Origin: Isoetes taiwanensis
Taxonomy: Eukaryota > Streptophyta > Lycopodiopsida > Isoetales > Isoetaceae
NCBI GenBank assembly: GCA_021234155.1
Contig: JAJEKV010000102.1
Coordinates: forward strand, 3,263,193 to 3,327,192
Direction of reading: 5' to 3'
Length of the DNA: 64,000 nt
In this document: piece by piece, positions 1 through 12,225 of the stretch
Layout of the letters: every line of letters starts with the position of its first letter
Position numbering within the stretch: the first letter of the stretch is position 1
Notes under the pieces: generated by a model
Seen by the model: the letters and a program-made list of their open reading frames with translations, nothing else
Database searches by the model: none
Told to the model about the DNA's origin: nothing
Translations under genes and position numbers: made by a program

Positions 1-1336
1 GATTAATTAGGAAGGCGCCACTTGGCCAAATTCGATTGGCCAGCATGGGAATGCTAACTTGGGTCATCAAACTGGATCCCTATCCCATTTGGCTAAAATT
101 GAACGGGGAGGAGCGGTGGCTGGCCTTCCAAGTTCCTTGAAGATGGAGATACCTCATGATAATGGATCCAGCTGAAACACAGGTTAGTGGATAGTCTAGC
201 TTGATGTTTCTAGGGTGGCGCCTCGGTCGATCTTTCTACGGGTTGTCTTTGCTTAGGATTAACCCTTCTTTGATACTTAGGATTATATTTCAATTATGGA
301 TTATGTTTTGTTATGGATGGATGGATGAATCTATGATAGTATCTCTGTTAGCCTTCCGTAGCGAGGGGATTGGGGGGAGGTAAAGACCTCTGTGCCTTAT
401 GTTCTTAGTATGCTCCTAGTAGTTCCCCTAGTACCCGGTAAATGCGGCACTGTGCACAAGAGACCACCGAGGCAGTGGATGCTATGGAATTGCTCAACAC
501 CGGAGAAGGGACCTTGATGTGGTGAAGTGGGGGTGGGGTCTTGCGAACATAAAAGGCTCACGAGACTCCTATAGTGGGCTAGGCCTGATAGCCGGTCACA
601 TAGAGGGCCGGGTATGGGTCTGACACTCCCTGGGCACAGAGGTGTGACCCGTGTGGGGCATCCTGCGCTTTGATGATAAAGTTAGGGGAGTCGGTCGGGT
701 ACGGATGCGGGGGTCGCTGATGCGACACGTATTCTCTAGCTCACCCATGGAACCGCTGCTATCCTGGAAGGGGACACTTCCCGACCTGCCTCATCGGACC
801 GGGGGAGATGTAACTGGAGTAGGCTCGAAGGGTGGTACCTTGAGTGCGTATCCAGGAAGGCTATAGTGATGCCATAGCATGATTCGACTCATCACGTAAA
901 GTGTGTGTGCCTGGGAGGGGGCGGATGGAGTGGACAACCCTAGCCGATGTTCTATGCCAGCCAACACCATGCCAAGATTCGGTCTGCTGATCTCTTGAGA
1001 CCTAGCCGTCAGTCGATCCTCACTGGAGTCTGAGCCAGGGTAGAACCATGGGTTTTGGGGTGTTTTCTCTAGTATTAAATGCATCTTCTCTGTTATTATT
1101 AGTTGGATGGATGTGCCACCCTTCGTGGTGGTTATTTATGATATGATTATGTTGTATGCTAACCTTGTATGCACGCTTCCGCGATATAGGAGTCCCATTG
1201 AAGGCGTGGGCTGAATGACACCTCTGTGTCCTTCACTCGAGCATCTTTCCATAGATGGTCCGAGTTAGACGGAGGTCCTGGCTCATGGCGAGTTGGTTGC
1301 CATGGGAGGGGGAAGTCCCCGTATGTATACGCCTGA
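1..1336. other. GC-rich non-coding stretch, no gene
   Basis: No reading frame looks protein-like. The stretch is clearly richer in G and C than most of the window and reads like the non-coding LTR or untranslated DNA of a large retrotransposon, but no LTR boundary or partner copy was found here. It runs directly into a LINE 3' remnant. Confidence 0.5.
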
Positions 1337-1681
1337 GTGGCGTATATGTTCTGGGAGCGTCACAGGATTCAGCTTAGTTCACATCATTTAGGTGTGGAAG
1401 TGGGTAGATGGGGACATATTATTCCTAGAGATCAAAGATACTGTAAAATATGTGGGGAAGATAAAGTAGAGGATGAGGACCATGCATTGCTTCGATGTAC
1501 GGCATACAATGTATTACGTGATAAGTTTGGAATATACTACGAAGACCTGCCAACCTTTTTCACCCTAAATGGGGATATATTAGGGAAGTATTTGATTGAG
1601 CTTTTACAGTATAGAGAAGTTTGTATGCATAATCATAATGTTGATGATAATGACAGTTTGAGTGAGAATAGAATAGAATAG
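1337..1681 (+). pseudogene. LINE (non-LTR retrotransposon) ORF2 C-terminal remnant
   Basis: An open frame of about 110 codons with a real ATG at 1346. It carries LSSHHLGVEVGRWGHIIPR followed by a Cys/His finger (CKICG, then an acidic VEDEDH, LLRC), the layout found at the extreme C-terminus of plant LINE ORF2 proteins, downstream of the reverse transcriptase. No endonuclease or reverse transcriptase lies upstream, so this is a 5'-truncated copy. It ends in a short AATAG run and is followed by a pyrimidine tract. A related fragment lies on the minus strand at 55.4-55.9 kb. Known: this finger is widespread in LINEs. Inferred: dead element remnant, not a host gene. Confidence 0.65.
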
Positions 1682-1781
1682 AATAGTGATGAGCTAGATG
1701 AGGACTCAGAAACTCATCTATTGTTTTACAATGACATTTAAAATTGTCGTCTAATAGGCCTTCGAGGCCTCCCATAGACGT

Positions 1782-1912
1782 AATACTCTCTCCCTCCCTC
1801 CCTCCTGCCCTCCCCGGCACCTCTCTCTCTCTCTCCCCCCCTCCCTCTCTCTCCCTCCTCCCCCTCCCTCCCGCCCTCCCTCCCTCTGTTGTTGTTGTTG
1901 TTGTTGTTGTTG
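1782..1912. repeat. Pyrimidine tract (CTCCCTCC)n followed by (TTG)n
   Basis: Positions 1785-1886 are almost pure C and T in CTCCC and CTCT units. Eight TTG/GTT units follow at about 1888-1912. It sits just downstream of the LINE remnant. The long open frames here, on both strands, are simple-repeat artefacts. Confidence 0.9.
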
Positions 1913-3400
1913 CATGATATCAGCATTCTTCTTCTTCTTCTATTACCATTACTCTTTGATGTTCTTTCTTTGCGATGCTATTGCAATTTGATACGTTCTG
2001 CAATTTTACGATCCTTAGATGTAGATTTATTTAGCTTTCATCTAGCTTTTTTTGTGATTTCTTATTCGGAGTATTTAGACTATACATTTTCTTGTGTTGA
2101 TTTTGGTCATGGACATTTTTATCCACTATTTTCTGTTTATTGCTCTTCTATATTTCCACGTATTTTGTCTATCCTAAATTCCATTTTCTGCATCTATACT
2201 TCCACTTGGATTTGAATTTTGTCATTACATATCAGGTGATCTAGGTTCGTTTTTGGATTGCATGCTTCTTTTACATATTTTCTCAAGGTTGGCAGTCGTG
2301 GCTTTCTTTTTTGTATTTGGGCCAAATCTCCAAGGATACATGTCTCGAGTTGTCTATTATTGCACCTAGATTTGTTATTGAATTTATCTTCTGTGCATTT
2401 ACATCTTGGTATGCATACTCATCATACATCATTTGAGTTTAAACATATCATTTGAGCTTTAGGTACTTGCTTTAACTATATACTGTACATATTTTTTGTA
2501 TGAAAGTGAGCTTGATATTTGACAGTTGTTTACTCTACCCTCTTAGCATATTATCAGGGGCCTCACTTGGATCTTAGGGAATTCGACTTTCAAGAGCTCT
2601 TTCCTTTTTTCCAAACCCTCCTTAATTAGCTCCATTAATGCCCGCTTCTATTCTGCTAGCTTGACCCCACCTTGCCTACTCTTAATCTCCACCTTCACTT
2701 TCCCATTCTTGTTCACGCACATTCCTCGCACTTTGTGAACCTTCTCATTAGGGAATCTGATTTGCCTTCAATCTCACTTTTCTTCTTGACCTTCCTCTTG
2801 ACTTTTCGCTCCCATGGCTCCACCTTTACCTCAACCTTGTTCCCGTTTTGGTAAGTGTTATTTATATTGGGGCATCTATTCATTGGTTTTGACACGCTAT
2901 CAAATTTCCTTCTGATATCTCATTCACAACTACCTTTTCTCTTTTAGTTCACATTTTCATATTGCGTTCCAAATGCATTGCACATTTTTGTTACAAGTAC
3001 ATTTTATTTGGCCAATTTTAAGTTTACATTGTATGTCTTGTTAGCACACCAGCCCTACCGGGCCTACAGCCTTTCCTCAAATTCCAGCCTATCCACGTGT
3101 AATTTCCATCTCATCAAAATTTGATGTGCCTTATTTTCCAGCATCAGATCTCTGCTTTTACAAATCTAAGGCTAGGGAAATTAGAAATTCGGTCAAAAAT
3201 GGGCACGGAGAAGGGAAGAGTCAGCGAATACCTTATTCTTGCGTTCTTGCGTCGAGGTGGTTCTATTGATTTCATTTTGTGCCCTCCGTCTTTGTGACCT
3301 GTTCAGGGATTCAAAACTTTTCTTCAGGTTTAATAAAACCATCAATCCTTGCTTTTGACGACGGCCTCTCCTTTCCATTCTGGCGTGGACGCATGCATCT
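1913..3400. other. T-rich non-coding DNA
   Basis: Pyrimidine-rich sequence with short spurious frames only. No recognisable gene, RNA or element end. Confidence 0.5.
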
Positions 3401-3407
3401 GAGTGGC

Positions 3408-3547
3408 ATGAATCGGGTTTAGAGGTATGGGTAAATCGTTGCCCAAAAATCTCCTTTGCTCTGCAGGGTAAATCGATGCCCTCTGTGCCAAAACCTGTAG
3501 CATAGAATCAGGTTTACAGGGATGTGTAAATCGTTGCCCACAGGTCT
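3408..3547. repeat. Two-copy degenerate direct repeat
   Basis: A roughly 50-bp segment containing GTAAATCGTTGCCCA occurs at about 3408-3455 and again at about 3497-3545; a third partial copy (GTAAATCGATGCCC) lies between them near 3468. Confidence 0.6.
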
Positions 3548-3988
3548 GCACATGTGAAAGGGCAATTTTCTGGCCAGCTTAAGGCCGTCCATGCTAAAAC
3601 CATTCGGAAATTTCATAGCTCCAAGCTTTCCTTCTTATTTTGCAGATCAATCCCCTAGTTCTTGCCTTTTTCCCACTTGGGTGTTTGTTTCTGATCCCAA
3701 ATTCTAGCTTAAATTATTTTGTCTTCTTCCGAGCCATGGCAAAAGGGCAGACATGCATCTGAGATTGCAAATGGCACGGAGATGGCATCCAACACCAGCT
3801 TTTGATGAAGCAAAACTTGTTCTTCATCAAACGTGTTTTAGACTAGATTTTTTTTTTTTTGCTTCTCTTTGTGGGGTTCAGACATTAGATGTGAGCGTTT
3901 TTCCTCAAGAGCGTTTCTCTGCCATGATGGCGCAATGATGGTTTGGGTTACAGGTTCTTGAATGTACCACAGAATGCAAATGTTGGAG

Positions 3989-4644
3989 ACAAAGTATGAC
4001 AAGTATGCATACAGTGCAGCACTTAAGGCTTGCACAGTGGCATCAGATCTCATTCAGGCAAGGATTATCCATCATTGTCATCGGAAGTTGCCTTATTGAT
4101 ATATACAGTAAATGCCAGAGCTTGGAGGAGGCCCAGGATATTTTTGATCAACTGCCAAGCAAAAATGCCCTATCTTGGGGTTTAATGATTACAGGCCATG
4201 CCAATCATGGACAGGCCCTAGTGGCACTAGACTGCTTTCAAAATATGCAGCAGCAGAAAGCGATCAGGCCAGATAAGGATACCTACTTAGCTGTCTGCAA
4301 AGCATGTGTCAACATAGGAGCTATATACCAGGATAGTCTTATTCACAACGAGATATTTGATAGTGGATTTTCAACAGATATTGTCTTGGCAATCTCTATT
4401 ATTGATATGTATGGGAAATGTGGAAATATTGAAGCAGCGCAGTGTTCTTGCAGTTGCAAAGTCGAGATGCCGTTTCATGGGGTGCAATAATTGCAGTGTA
4501 TGCTCAAGTTGGAGAAGGCACTACTGCTTTAGAACTCTTCAGAATGATGCTGGACAAGATATTGAACCAGAGAAGGCTACTTTTTGTAGGGTTGAAGGAT
4601 ATAATCATTGTGATGAAGGTGTTCTTGCTGTACGTCTTGTAGAT
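3989..4644 (+). pseudogene. PPR (pentatricopeptide repeat) protein pseudogene
   Basis: Three frames together encode PLS-type PPR repeats. From 3989 one frame gives DKYAYSAALKACTVAS. A second (from about 4080) gives GSCLIDIYSKCQSLEEAQ, DQLPSKNALSWGLMITGHAN and IIDMYGKCGNIEAAQ. A third (from 4442) gives SRDAVSWGAIIAVYAQ. PPR proteins of this class bind organellar RNA and guide editing or processing. The copy is broken: a frameshift with loss of the segment between the first two blocks (about 4075), a second frameshift at about 4440, no targeting peptide and no C-terminal E/DYW domain. The TYSAALKAC and MYGKCG wording is typical of seed-free-plant PPR families. It is probably a retro- or segmental fragment, not a working gene. 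Confidence 0.8.
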
Positions 4645-4680
4645 GATATGCAAGAGGAGCGCGCTAAAATTTACCCATAG

Positions 4681-5305
4681 ACTTTACAGTCTGTCACCAA
4701 AAGGTACAAACTAGTTTCGAAAACTTGCATGTACTAATATATGGTAGCATTTTTTTTGAGTGTTTGCTTCCTTGGGTTTATTCGCAATTGTATCACCCCT
4801 TCTTATGTCGATGATCTCTGATGGAGAAGGAAGTCACTACATCAATTATAAAGGTATGTATCCATTTGGCATTTCGATTTTTATTCTCAATTATGACAAA
4901 GAAAACTGTTCAAAGTCTCGGGCATAACATCCTCTCTCCGGTGGTGGGCAAAATTCTGTTAAGAGTGCTGCACACATGGGCTATGGTAGAAGAAATTTGA
5001 TGCAGATGCGGAAAACCTATTCATGCTTGCAAAATGGAGCTTGAGGGTCCTTTTCCATCTACAGATAAACCATCTTCCTTTGAAGAATTTAGGTTTTCTA
5101 GACCAGGTATTCTCCTAAATCTTTATGGTTTTCTTTGTTCGCGCAATCTCATTTATTATTCTTCATAAATATGATAGCATCCTCCCATTGCATATTAGTA
5201 ACAGATTATTTCCCTAATAATGATTTGCTTTTGCCTTTTGGTAACATGGAAACTCTAGCAAGTTCTTTGCCAGGGGTTGTTAAGCTTTAGACAACCATAA
5301 TAACA
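4681..5305. other. Non-coding DNA next to the hAT insertion
   Basis: No supported gene. A short open stretch near 5030-5110 could be exon-like but has no family resemblance that I can name. Confidence 0.4.
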
Positions 5306-5313
5306 TCTTGGAG
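5306..5313. repeat. hAT target-site duplication, left copy
   Basis: TCTTGGAG lies directly outside the left inverted repeat and is repeated exactly at 8201-8208. Eight bases is the hallmark target duplication length of hAT transposons. Confidence 0.92.
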
Positions 5314-8200
5314 CATAGTTGCACCGGAACGTGTTCCTATGCATCTGGAACGAAACGGAACAAAGAGAGGAACAGAACATGTATCGGAACGCTAACGCAA
5401 CAAAAAAAATTATTTACTAGTAAAGGTTTATCATTATATATGAGGCAGTTGACATAGAACAGTAGGACTAATAGCCCAAAACTGAAATAACAGTCCAAAA
5501 CTCATAGCATAACAGTCCAAAACTCATAGCATAGCAGCCAATTAGTCATTGAAACTATACTACAAACTAAATACAAAATTCAGAACTTGTTGGATCATTC
5601 ATCGTCATCGACATCATCGGATTCTTCATCCCACACATCTTCCACCTCTGTTTCATAGTCTTCCGCTTCTTCCATCTCAAAATCATCAATGTTTTCTTCT
5701 TCTTCGGTTTCAATATCGTCTGGATCTGCATACTCAGTTACTTCAGCATCAGATGAAGAAGGTAAATCATGTGCACGTCCATGTCCATGTGATCGTGATC
5801 TCGTATGAGGAAGATCTGCCTCTGCCATCTCATTATATAAGAAAGAATATATATCTTTCTCTGCTGGCCTGATTACAGGAAGCTTATCTATAGGATTTTT
5901 GGTAGTTCATCCACATTTACTTGCTTTGCACATGGCATTTCCTTAAACTTATCCAACAGTTTCAGATTCTCTCGGCAATATACAAGTCTCTCAAGTTGTC
6001 GTAGATCTAGCCTGCTACGCTTCTTAGTTTGTATTAGTGAATAGGAGCTCCAATTTCGTTCACATGGGCCCGAAGCGCAATCTTGAGACAAGATACGCAA
6101 TGCTAGCTTCTGCAATTGAGGAGTAGACGATCCATACGATTCCCACCACACAATAGGCTTCAACATGGTCTCTCTTCTTCTTAAAAAGGGGATAGCAAAG
6201 CAGTCCTAAATGATTTACGAATGTGTATAGCTGCTCATTAAGCACATGCTGCATGTCATCATCCGGAAACACCTTTGTAATATACTCATGCCATCCTTTG
6301 TTAAGTTCCTCATCTTTAAATTGAGTATCAGACCGCCATAAAGGGTGTAAGATGTGAGCAACTGCATGTATTGGTTTATGAAACCAATTCCATCTCTTTT
6401 CAATGTGCTATTTTATGGCTTTAACATGGCTAACCCCAAGAGCTGGATGGGTATTCTCAAATTGATCCAATGTTTCGTTAATTCTTTCCATAAACTCATA
6501 TAGTAAACCAAGCGTGCTGCCCTCTGAATCAGTGATGCGTAAAACAGTATAGATTGGAGTCAATCCTTTAACAATTGCCTCCATATCATCCCAAAGATTT
6601 GTATCATAACACATTCTTTGCGCTCGTAATGCATCAGCCTCAGTATGACCATCCCATTCCTTCCATAAGTCTGATACAACAGTCCTTATAAGATGCTCTC
6701 GAACACGTAACAACCTTTCTAACATTATATATTGATAAGCAAATCTTGTGCTTGATGGCCGCAAGAGTTCAAGGGAACTACCTTCTCTATAGATTCTTAA
6801 TGCAGCTGGTTTTGCATGAAAGAAGTTCACTAATTGTGCAGATTTTTCAATCACATTACTTACCCAAGGGATTTTGGCGATGTCTTCAAGCAGTAGATCT
6901 AAGCAGTGGCTTGCACAAGGCGTCCAGACGATAGATGAGTATTCCTTCTCAAGATAGTTAAGACCCATACTCTTGCAATTAGATCCATTGTCGGTTATAA
7001 CTTGAACTATATTTTCTGGCCCAATTTCCTCTATTGTTCTTTTAATCTCTTTGAAGATAAATCTGCCATTAATTTTCAGACCACCCTTAGAACAGTCGAT
7101 TGCACGATGGAAAATGGTCCCCATACAACTAGATATCATGATATTCATGATATGCCTGCGCCTCCGGTCTGTCCAGCCATCTGTGATGATTGAGCATCCA
7201 TACTTAATCCATTTTTCTTTAATTGGCTTTAGTTCTTCATTCACTGCCTCTATCTCCTTATCCAATTCTGCCTGCCTCATTGTATTATATCCCACTCCTT
7301 TCCATGATGTACCAATCTGAGCTACTGCACTGATCATTTTTTTCCATTGCTTAGTACGTAAAACATTGAAGGATAAATTGCACATGATAAGGCATCTGCG
7401 CACCTCTATTCTAGCCTGTTTCTTATGTGCATTCATCCAGCTTGCCTTGGTTAATTTTCCTTGTTTCATCTTCTTGAAAAGATGCTCTTTAACTGTCATA
7501 TCTCTACCAGCAGGATCCCTATCATCTCTATTAGCATGATCTTGTTCTACAAGGTCTGCATTATCTGCTGCTGCTTCAGCATCTTCAAATGAAGAAGATG
7601 ATCCTAATTTTTCATGTATTTTCTTGACAATTTCTTTAGGGATTACTAAGCAACGTCCCTTTTTCTTTGTAGGAACTCCATGCATATGCTCTCTCAATCT
7701 GGTGAGATTTGAAGTCTGCACCTTCCCACAGTAGTTACACTGCCATTTTCTTACTCCAGTACCTGCTGTAGACCTGCCAAGTATACTTGTATGCTCCCTG
7801 AACAACCAATGAAGCTCTTTCCCCATCCTCTTCAACCTTGAAATTGATCTGAGAAGCAGTCGGCTTGGGCAAAGAGGAAAGAAAATGAGACGGATTAAGG
7901 CCCAGATAGTGAGATTTGGGAAAGATAGGCAATTGCATGGCATCTTCCGACATGGTGGCATCGTAATTGGAGAGACGGATGCAATTAAAGAGAGAGCCGG
8001 GTGCATTAAATTAGCCTGGCAAGTTAAATTTGGTTTAGACTGTCTATTATTGGAAAAAGGTAAAAACGTCTACTTTTTTGGCCAAAAATAAAAAAAAGTT
8101 GATCCGGAAGGGGTCTGATCTGCATGCATCACAAATCCGTTGCTTTTTCCTTATTTTTCCGATCCGTTCTGTTCTGATCCTATGTTCCGGTGCAACTATG
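5314..8200 (-). mobile_element. hAT-superfamily DNA transposon, complete ends
   Basis: The element is 2,887 bp. The left end CATAGTTGCACCGGAAC (5314-5330) is matched by a perfect 17-bp inverted copy at 8184-8200, and the 8-bp duplication TCTTGGAG flanks both ends. It holds one transposase frame on the minus strand with a BED finger and hAT core and C-terminal domains. The left subterminal region (5326-5392) is packed with GGAAC and its complement; the right end carries GTTCT and GTTCC copies, as expected for transposase-binding subterminal repeats. The ends look intact and young, while the transposase carries a stop and a frameshift, so any mobility would need a transposase from elsewhere. 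Confidence 0.93.
5595..8006 (-). pseudogene. hAT transposase with BED zinc finger, decayed
   Basis: The main frame runs from ATG 8006 to TAG 6408 (532 codons). Order: a poorly conserved N-terminus; a BED zinc finger (KWQCNYCGK, then LREHMHG, about residues 87-110); the hAT core with ITDGWTD and VITDNGSNCKSMG (two of the catalytic Asp); and PCASHCLDLLLEDI. The frame continues after TAG 6408-6410 with HIEKRWNWFHKPIHAVAHIL, then shifts frame near 6180 into the C-terminal dimerisation region (WWESYGSSTPQLQKLALRIL, SGPCERNWSSYS, RLEQ-like LVY) and an acidic Asp/Glu tail ending at 5595. A rival N-terminal frame with its own ATG at 7953 suggests another frameshift upstream of the BED finger. hAT transposases cut and paste DNA in the nucleus; this copy cannot make a full protein. 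Confidence 0.9.
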
Positions 8201-8208
8201 TCTTGGAG
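8201..8208. repeat. hAT target-site duplication, right copy
   Basis: TCTTGGAG, identical to 5306-5313. Confidence 0.92.
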
Positions 8209-8762
8209 ACATCTTTTAATTGCATTCCTGCAAAACATCTCCAGCACTTTTGTACCAACTCTATTTCAGGATGCCCTCCAATGCACTCTCCATGGGACCT
8301 CATCTTATGCGAGAAGCTAGACAAAAATACTGCATGCCTTTACAAGTGAATCACATGTATTATATGGACGTAAATATTACACTTTTCATGCATGTGATCC
8401 CATTATGAATTTCCCGGAGTATATACCATGCTGTACACAATTATTCTGCATTTTCTGGTAGGCGGTTGTGATTTGGTCCACATTTTCAACATACCCAATT
8501 TAATTTCTTCTCTTCTAACAATTTGAAAAGTGCAAACCATATGCTCAATTAAGAGTTGTTTTAAATCAGTCTGCCTCCCTGTCCATATAGAACTCAAGTT
8601 GTGCTCGGCCTTTATCTATAGCTGCTGAAAATAGAGGTAAAAGGATTTGAAGTCACATCTTCCATTTGCATTCCTTCAAAATATTCTAGTGCTTCTTCAC
8701 CAAGTCTATTGTCAAGCTATGGATACAACCACCTCTCATGTCGGAGGCTTGTGAAAAACATT
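8204..8762. repeat. Diverged direct repeat pair flanking a spacer
   Basis: About 8204-8320 and 8648-8762 share a diverged order of blocks (ACATCTT, TTGCATTCCT, CAAAAnAT, CTAGTGCTT/CCAGCACTT, ACCAA, CTCATnTnAT, AAAAAnA). It looks like an old local duplication or two members of one repeat family. The first copy begins at the hAT target site. Confidence 0.45.
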
Positions 8763-9025
8763 TTACATTCACGTATTGGAAACCGGAAAGAAGATATATA
8801 TGGCTATCTGCCTGTTACACTCATGTGAGAGTGTATTGACGAACCAAACCATGCACATGCAATAAGCACCCCGTTTTCTTCTGCCCCATTTGTATGCCAT
8901 GCTATGTAAGCTTTGGACTAGAAAAGGAATTTGTAGTATCTCCATCTAAGACTGTGTCAGAGGAGAATCATGCTTTTCAGTTCAAAGTTTGGAGCCCTTT
9001 TTTGATGCTACTAATTTCCTTATAG
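8763..9025. other. Non-coding upstream of putative exons
   Basis: No gene seen. It ends in a plausible splice acceptor (TTCCTTATAG) at 9025. Confidence 0.35.
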
Positions 9026-9280
9026 TATGTTTATCACAACAAAAATGCTGAGAAGGCACTAACTGCTAATCTTCCTTCACCTTTGTTATCACCAAGTATG
9101 TCACCTTCTGTGCTTCATCAGCTAGGTATGAAATATGTAGTAGTTAATTATTATTGTCAATTCCTGAGTTCTGATCACATTGGACTTTTGACAGATATTT
9201 CATGGCCACCAGACCTCGATATAAGTTCAAGCAGCACAGTCCTGGATTTGGAAAACCAAGATGAAAGACAAGATGCATGA
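9026..9280 (+). CDS. Possible last two exons of an unrecognised gene
   Basis: A frame from acceptor 9025 reads YVYHNKNAEKALTANLPSPL and continues with SPSMSPSVLHQL to a donor G|GTATG at 9125/9126. A 69-nt AT-rich intron (9126-9194, ending TTTGACAG) then rejoins phase 1 to DISWPPDLDISSSSTVLDLE and stops at TGA 9278-9280. Both splice sites fit the consensus and the phases agree. I do not recognise the family, and upstream exons were not found. It may be the 3' end of a host gene cut off by transposon insertions, or a captured fragment. The intron is at the short limit for plants, which lowers confidence. Confidence 0.35.
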   Translation, partial: YVYHNKNAEKALTANLPSPLLSPSMSPSVLHQLGMKYVVVNYYCQFLSSDHIGLLTDISWPPDLDISSSSTVLDLENQDERQDA

Positions 9281-12060
9281 TCTGCAAGAACAGAATGAAT
9301 GAATGAAAAGGATTATTGGTGAAGACCATTTCCCTATTAACTTCTATGCATTAATGTAAGAAGTTCCTTGGGGAGTTACCATGACCCCTTTATTACTGCG
9401 GGAGCCAAGAAAAGACAGTGTGGCAGTCTCCCTTGCACAGTCTCTTTAAAGTAAATTGTATCAGCTTAGCCCTATTAACTAATCTGCAGTTTCACATAGA
9501 TTCTAATGGACGTGGCATCCTTCGATGCTGGAAATGGAAATGCACCGTCTTCATCATCGTCCTTAGCAGCATTGCTATTTCTTCAAAGTTGCTTTCAACT
9601 ATGATCATGAAAAATAACTTGACCATAATATCTTTGCACATCTAATATGAAGATATGTTGTAAATGGAGTTACTTACAAATTAGTGATATTTTCTCTCTG
9701 CATGTCAAGCTTGCACTAGATGGTTAGCATGGATTTATTATGGCCATATGATAGATTCAGAGCCAAGTATACCTATTTGTCAAGCTCAAGGAATTTGTCA
9801 ACTGCATAGCCTCTTGGATGAAAATTTTGAGCAAAGATAGCATCATTACAACATGACGAGGATAACATCCGTTGCATTGATGTCATGTTTAGAATATAAG
9901 TTGTTTAACAGAAGACAAAAAAAATGCTGCAACATTGGGCATTTATTACTATGCAACAACATTGCCAAGCATGAGCTGGGTGGAGCATCTGCATTATGGC
10001 TCCATTATGGCTCCACAAAGACCAAAGATGGTGGTAGAGAGGGAACTCAAATGATTGTCTGCTTGCTCATATTTGTTTTTAGATAAAGGATGATGAAGAC
10101 AAATCCATCAACGCCACCAAAATATACCATACATAAATAGAATAAAAATATCCATGACACTTTACAATTACCTTTACGGGTGTTCTATAGAGAATGCGGT
10201 CCAAAAGGATTTCATCATTTATACACAATGTGGTCCAAAGGGATTTTGTTTTGAAATCTAATCTAGAGTCAATGCCATAAAGATGTTCATTCTTCATTCT
10301 AAACTTGATAAATCCTCACGCATAAATGGCATGACCCAATTATATAAAGCATTTGTTCTAGTCATGTTTTATTTTGCAGGCTATATGTGGAAAGTTGTGC
10401 CAATTTTTTGAGTTGCCCATAAGGGTAAACAAACCCTCACTTACGTGGGTAAAGGGCATATAGCAAGTATATGCTAGTATATACCCGGGGATATGCTTGG
10501 TGACTAGCCTAAACTGGCTGTTCGAGATAATCTCCCCGTAATTTGCCCATTGCCTGTTCTTCTTGCTATGGTAGAGCCCGTGATATATACTCTATTTTGC
10601 GAAGCCCTTCTCTATTAAGTTAGTCCACTCTCTGGAGACACTCCACAGTCTCCATTGTGAGCAGCAACTACAAACATTCTTACACTCTAGGGCTTCTCTG
10701 CCATGGCAAAATTAAAAACTAGATGACGTATGTGCCGGCTTTTTTGTTTACATATATTAATTCCCTTTCTCAATCTCGCCTTTCTCAATGATCAAATAAT
10801 GGTAGCTTGACCTTGCAAAATAAAGCTTGACCTTGCACTTGACCTTGCAAAAGTCTTCTGGTGTGCCTTTTGCTAGTTGTTGTTTTTTACAGTTTAGGCT
10901 GTAGCCTTACCCCATTATCATAAATCATTTCACATCTTTTATACTTGCTTTATGTGCATACGACTTATTTGCATTTGGCACTTCATTGAGTTTTTGTGGC
11001 ATGGGTTTGAAATTGGATATATCCTCTTTGGTTCTCATTTTTCTGGTTATGATGTATTTGTGTTTGACACTCCCTTGCATTTTTTACTACAGACATGATC
11101 TATGGATACCATCCTTGTCGTTGACGTTTTTTACATTCTTATTGCAACCTTGTCCAGATTTTTCATTTTTTGGATCCTTTGTTCTCGCTAGCCACACTTT
11201 GTCATATCGTCAACCTCAAGAATTCCGCTCTAACCTTGACACTCTCGCCCTTCATCTCCCCTATATCATTGACTATAACCTTACCTTCACCTTGCACCCT
11301 ATGGTTATTTCTTGTTGCATTTCTTCCCATGCCTAGCATTCATCCTTTCTCATATTTTGCCTAAGCTTAAATTATGTTACGTTCTTGCCCTTCTTTCCGA
11401 GAAATTGCTCTACAATTTGTCATTATATTGGTGCTTGTCATTCATTCTGTAACATTTATGCTTTGAAAAGTTCCTTTTCGTATCATTCGTCATTACCTTA
11501 CCTTCTCCTTAGACCCTGATTCCGACCCTATCATCTTATCTTCGCCTTACACCCACACGGTATGCACTCTACTCGTCGCAACAATGCCTCAGTAGGAGCG
11601 GCCCAAGGAGTCTCGCATGATGGTGCTCATGCTTAAGGCGGACGACAATCATCGTTTTCTCACTCTTGCTATATCATTTGAACTCTAACTCAATATCTTG
11701 ATGTTTCTCGTTAGCTTGGCTTATATAAAGGAAGTTCTCTGGTTGTCGGCCAGTTTTTGTGTTCTTTACGAGTCCCTTATCAATATAGGCATTGATCCCA
11801 GCCATCGGATCGGCATTTTGGGAAGGGACGAGCAACTATATATGCAGTATTCATGTGTGTGGTTGGTTATCGGCGTCTTCTCACAACAACGTCTCTTCCT
11901 TACCCATTGCTTCCCTCCCTACCCGCACTTTTATATAGTTTTGAGTTTGTTTCATGTTCATGTTTATTTCCTTTTCGATACTAACTCCATTATCCTCCAC
12001 TCGTTGGATGTTGCTATGGTGATTATTCTTGTCTATTTTTTATATGTTTCTGTTCAGTAC
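9281..12060. other. Long non-coding stretch
   Basis: Only short unrelated frames. The part from about 10,900 to 12,050 is T- and C-rich, like 1.9-3.0 kb. A block at 10,430-10,690 with CATATAGCAAGTATATGC and GGAGACACTCCACAGTCTCC reads like LTR or promoter DNA, but no partner was found. Confidence 0.4.
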
Positions 12061-12225
12061 TGACCATCCGTTGGGTGATGCCTTTCTCCACCCGATGGCT
12101 GATGCAAATTATTTTCCACCCACTGGGTGATGCTATCTATATTTTTCCACCCATTGGGTGATGCTAAATGATTTCCACCTGTTGGTGATGTTATTTTTCT
12201 TTTTCCACCTCTCGGTGATGTTTTC
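12061..12225. repeat. Degenerate short tandem repeat, about six units
   Basis: The core TTTCCACCCATTGGGTGATG recurs about every 25-35 bp with T-rich spacers. The units degrade from left to right (GGGTGATG becomes CGGTGATG). Confidence 0.75.

Noticed and set aside
1738-1926. Frame with Asn and Arg/Gly/Glu runs
   Set aside because: Translation of the (TTG)n and pyrimidine simple repeats.
5549-5872. His-rich plus-strand frame (VHVHVHVI)
   Set aside because: Antisense shadow of the acidic Asp/Glu tail of the hAT transposase.
12061-12225. CRISPR-like array
   Set aside because: Repeat and spacer lengths vary, spacers are T-rich, and the genome is a plant's.
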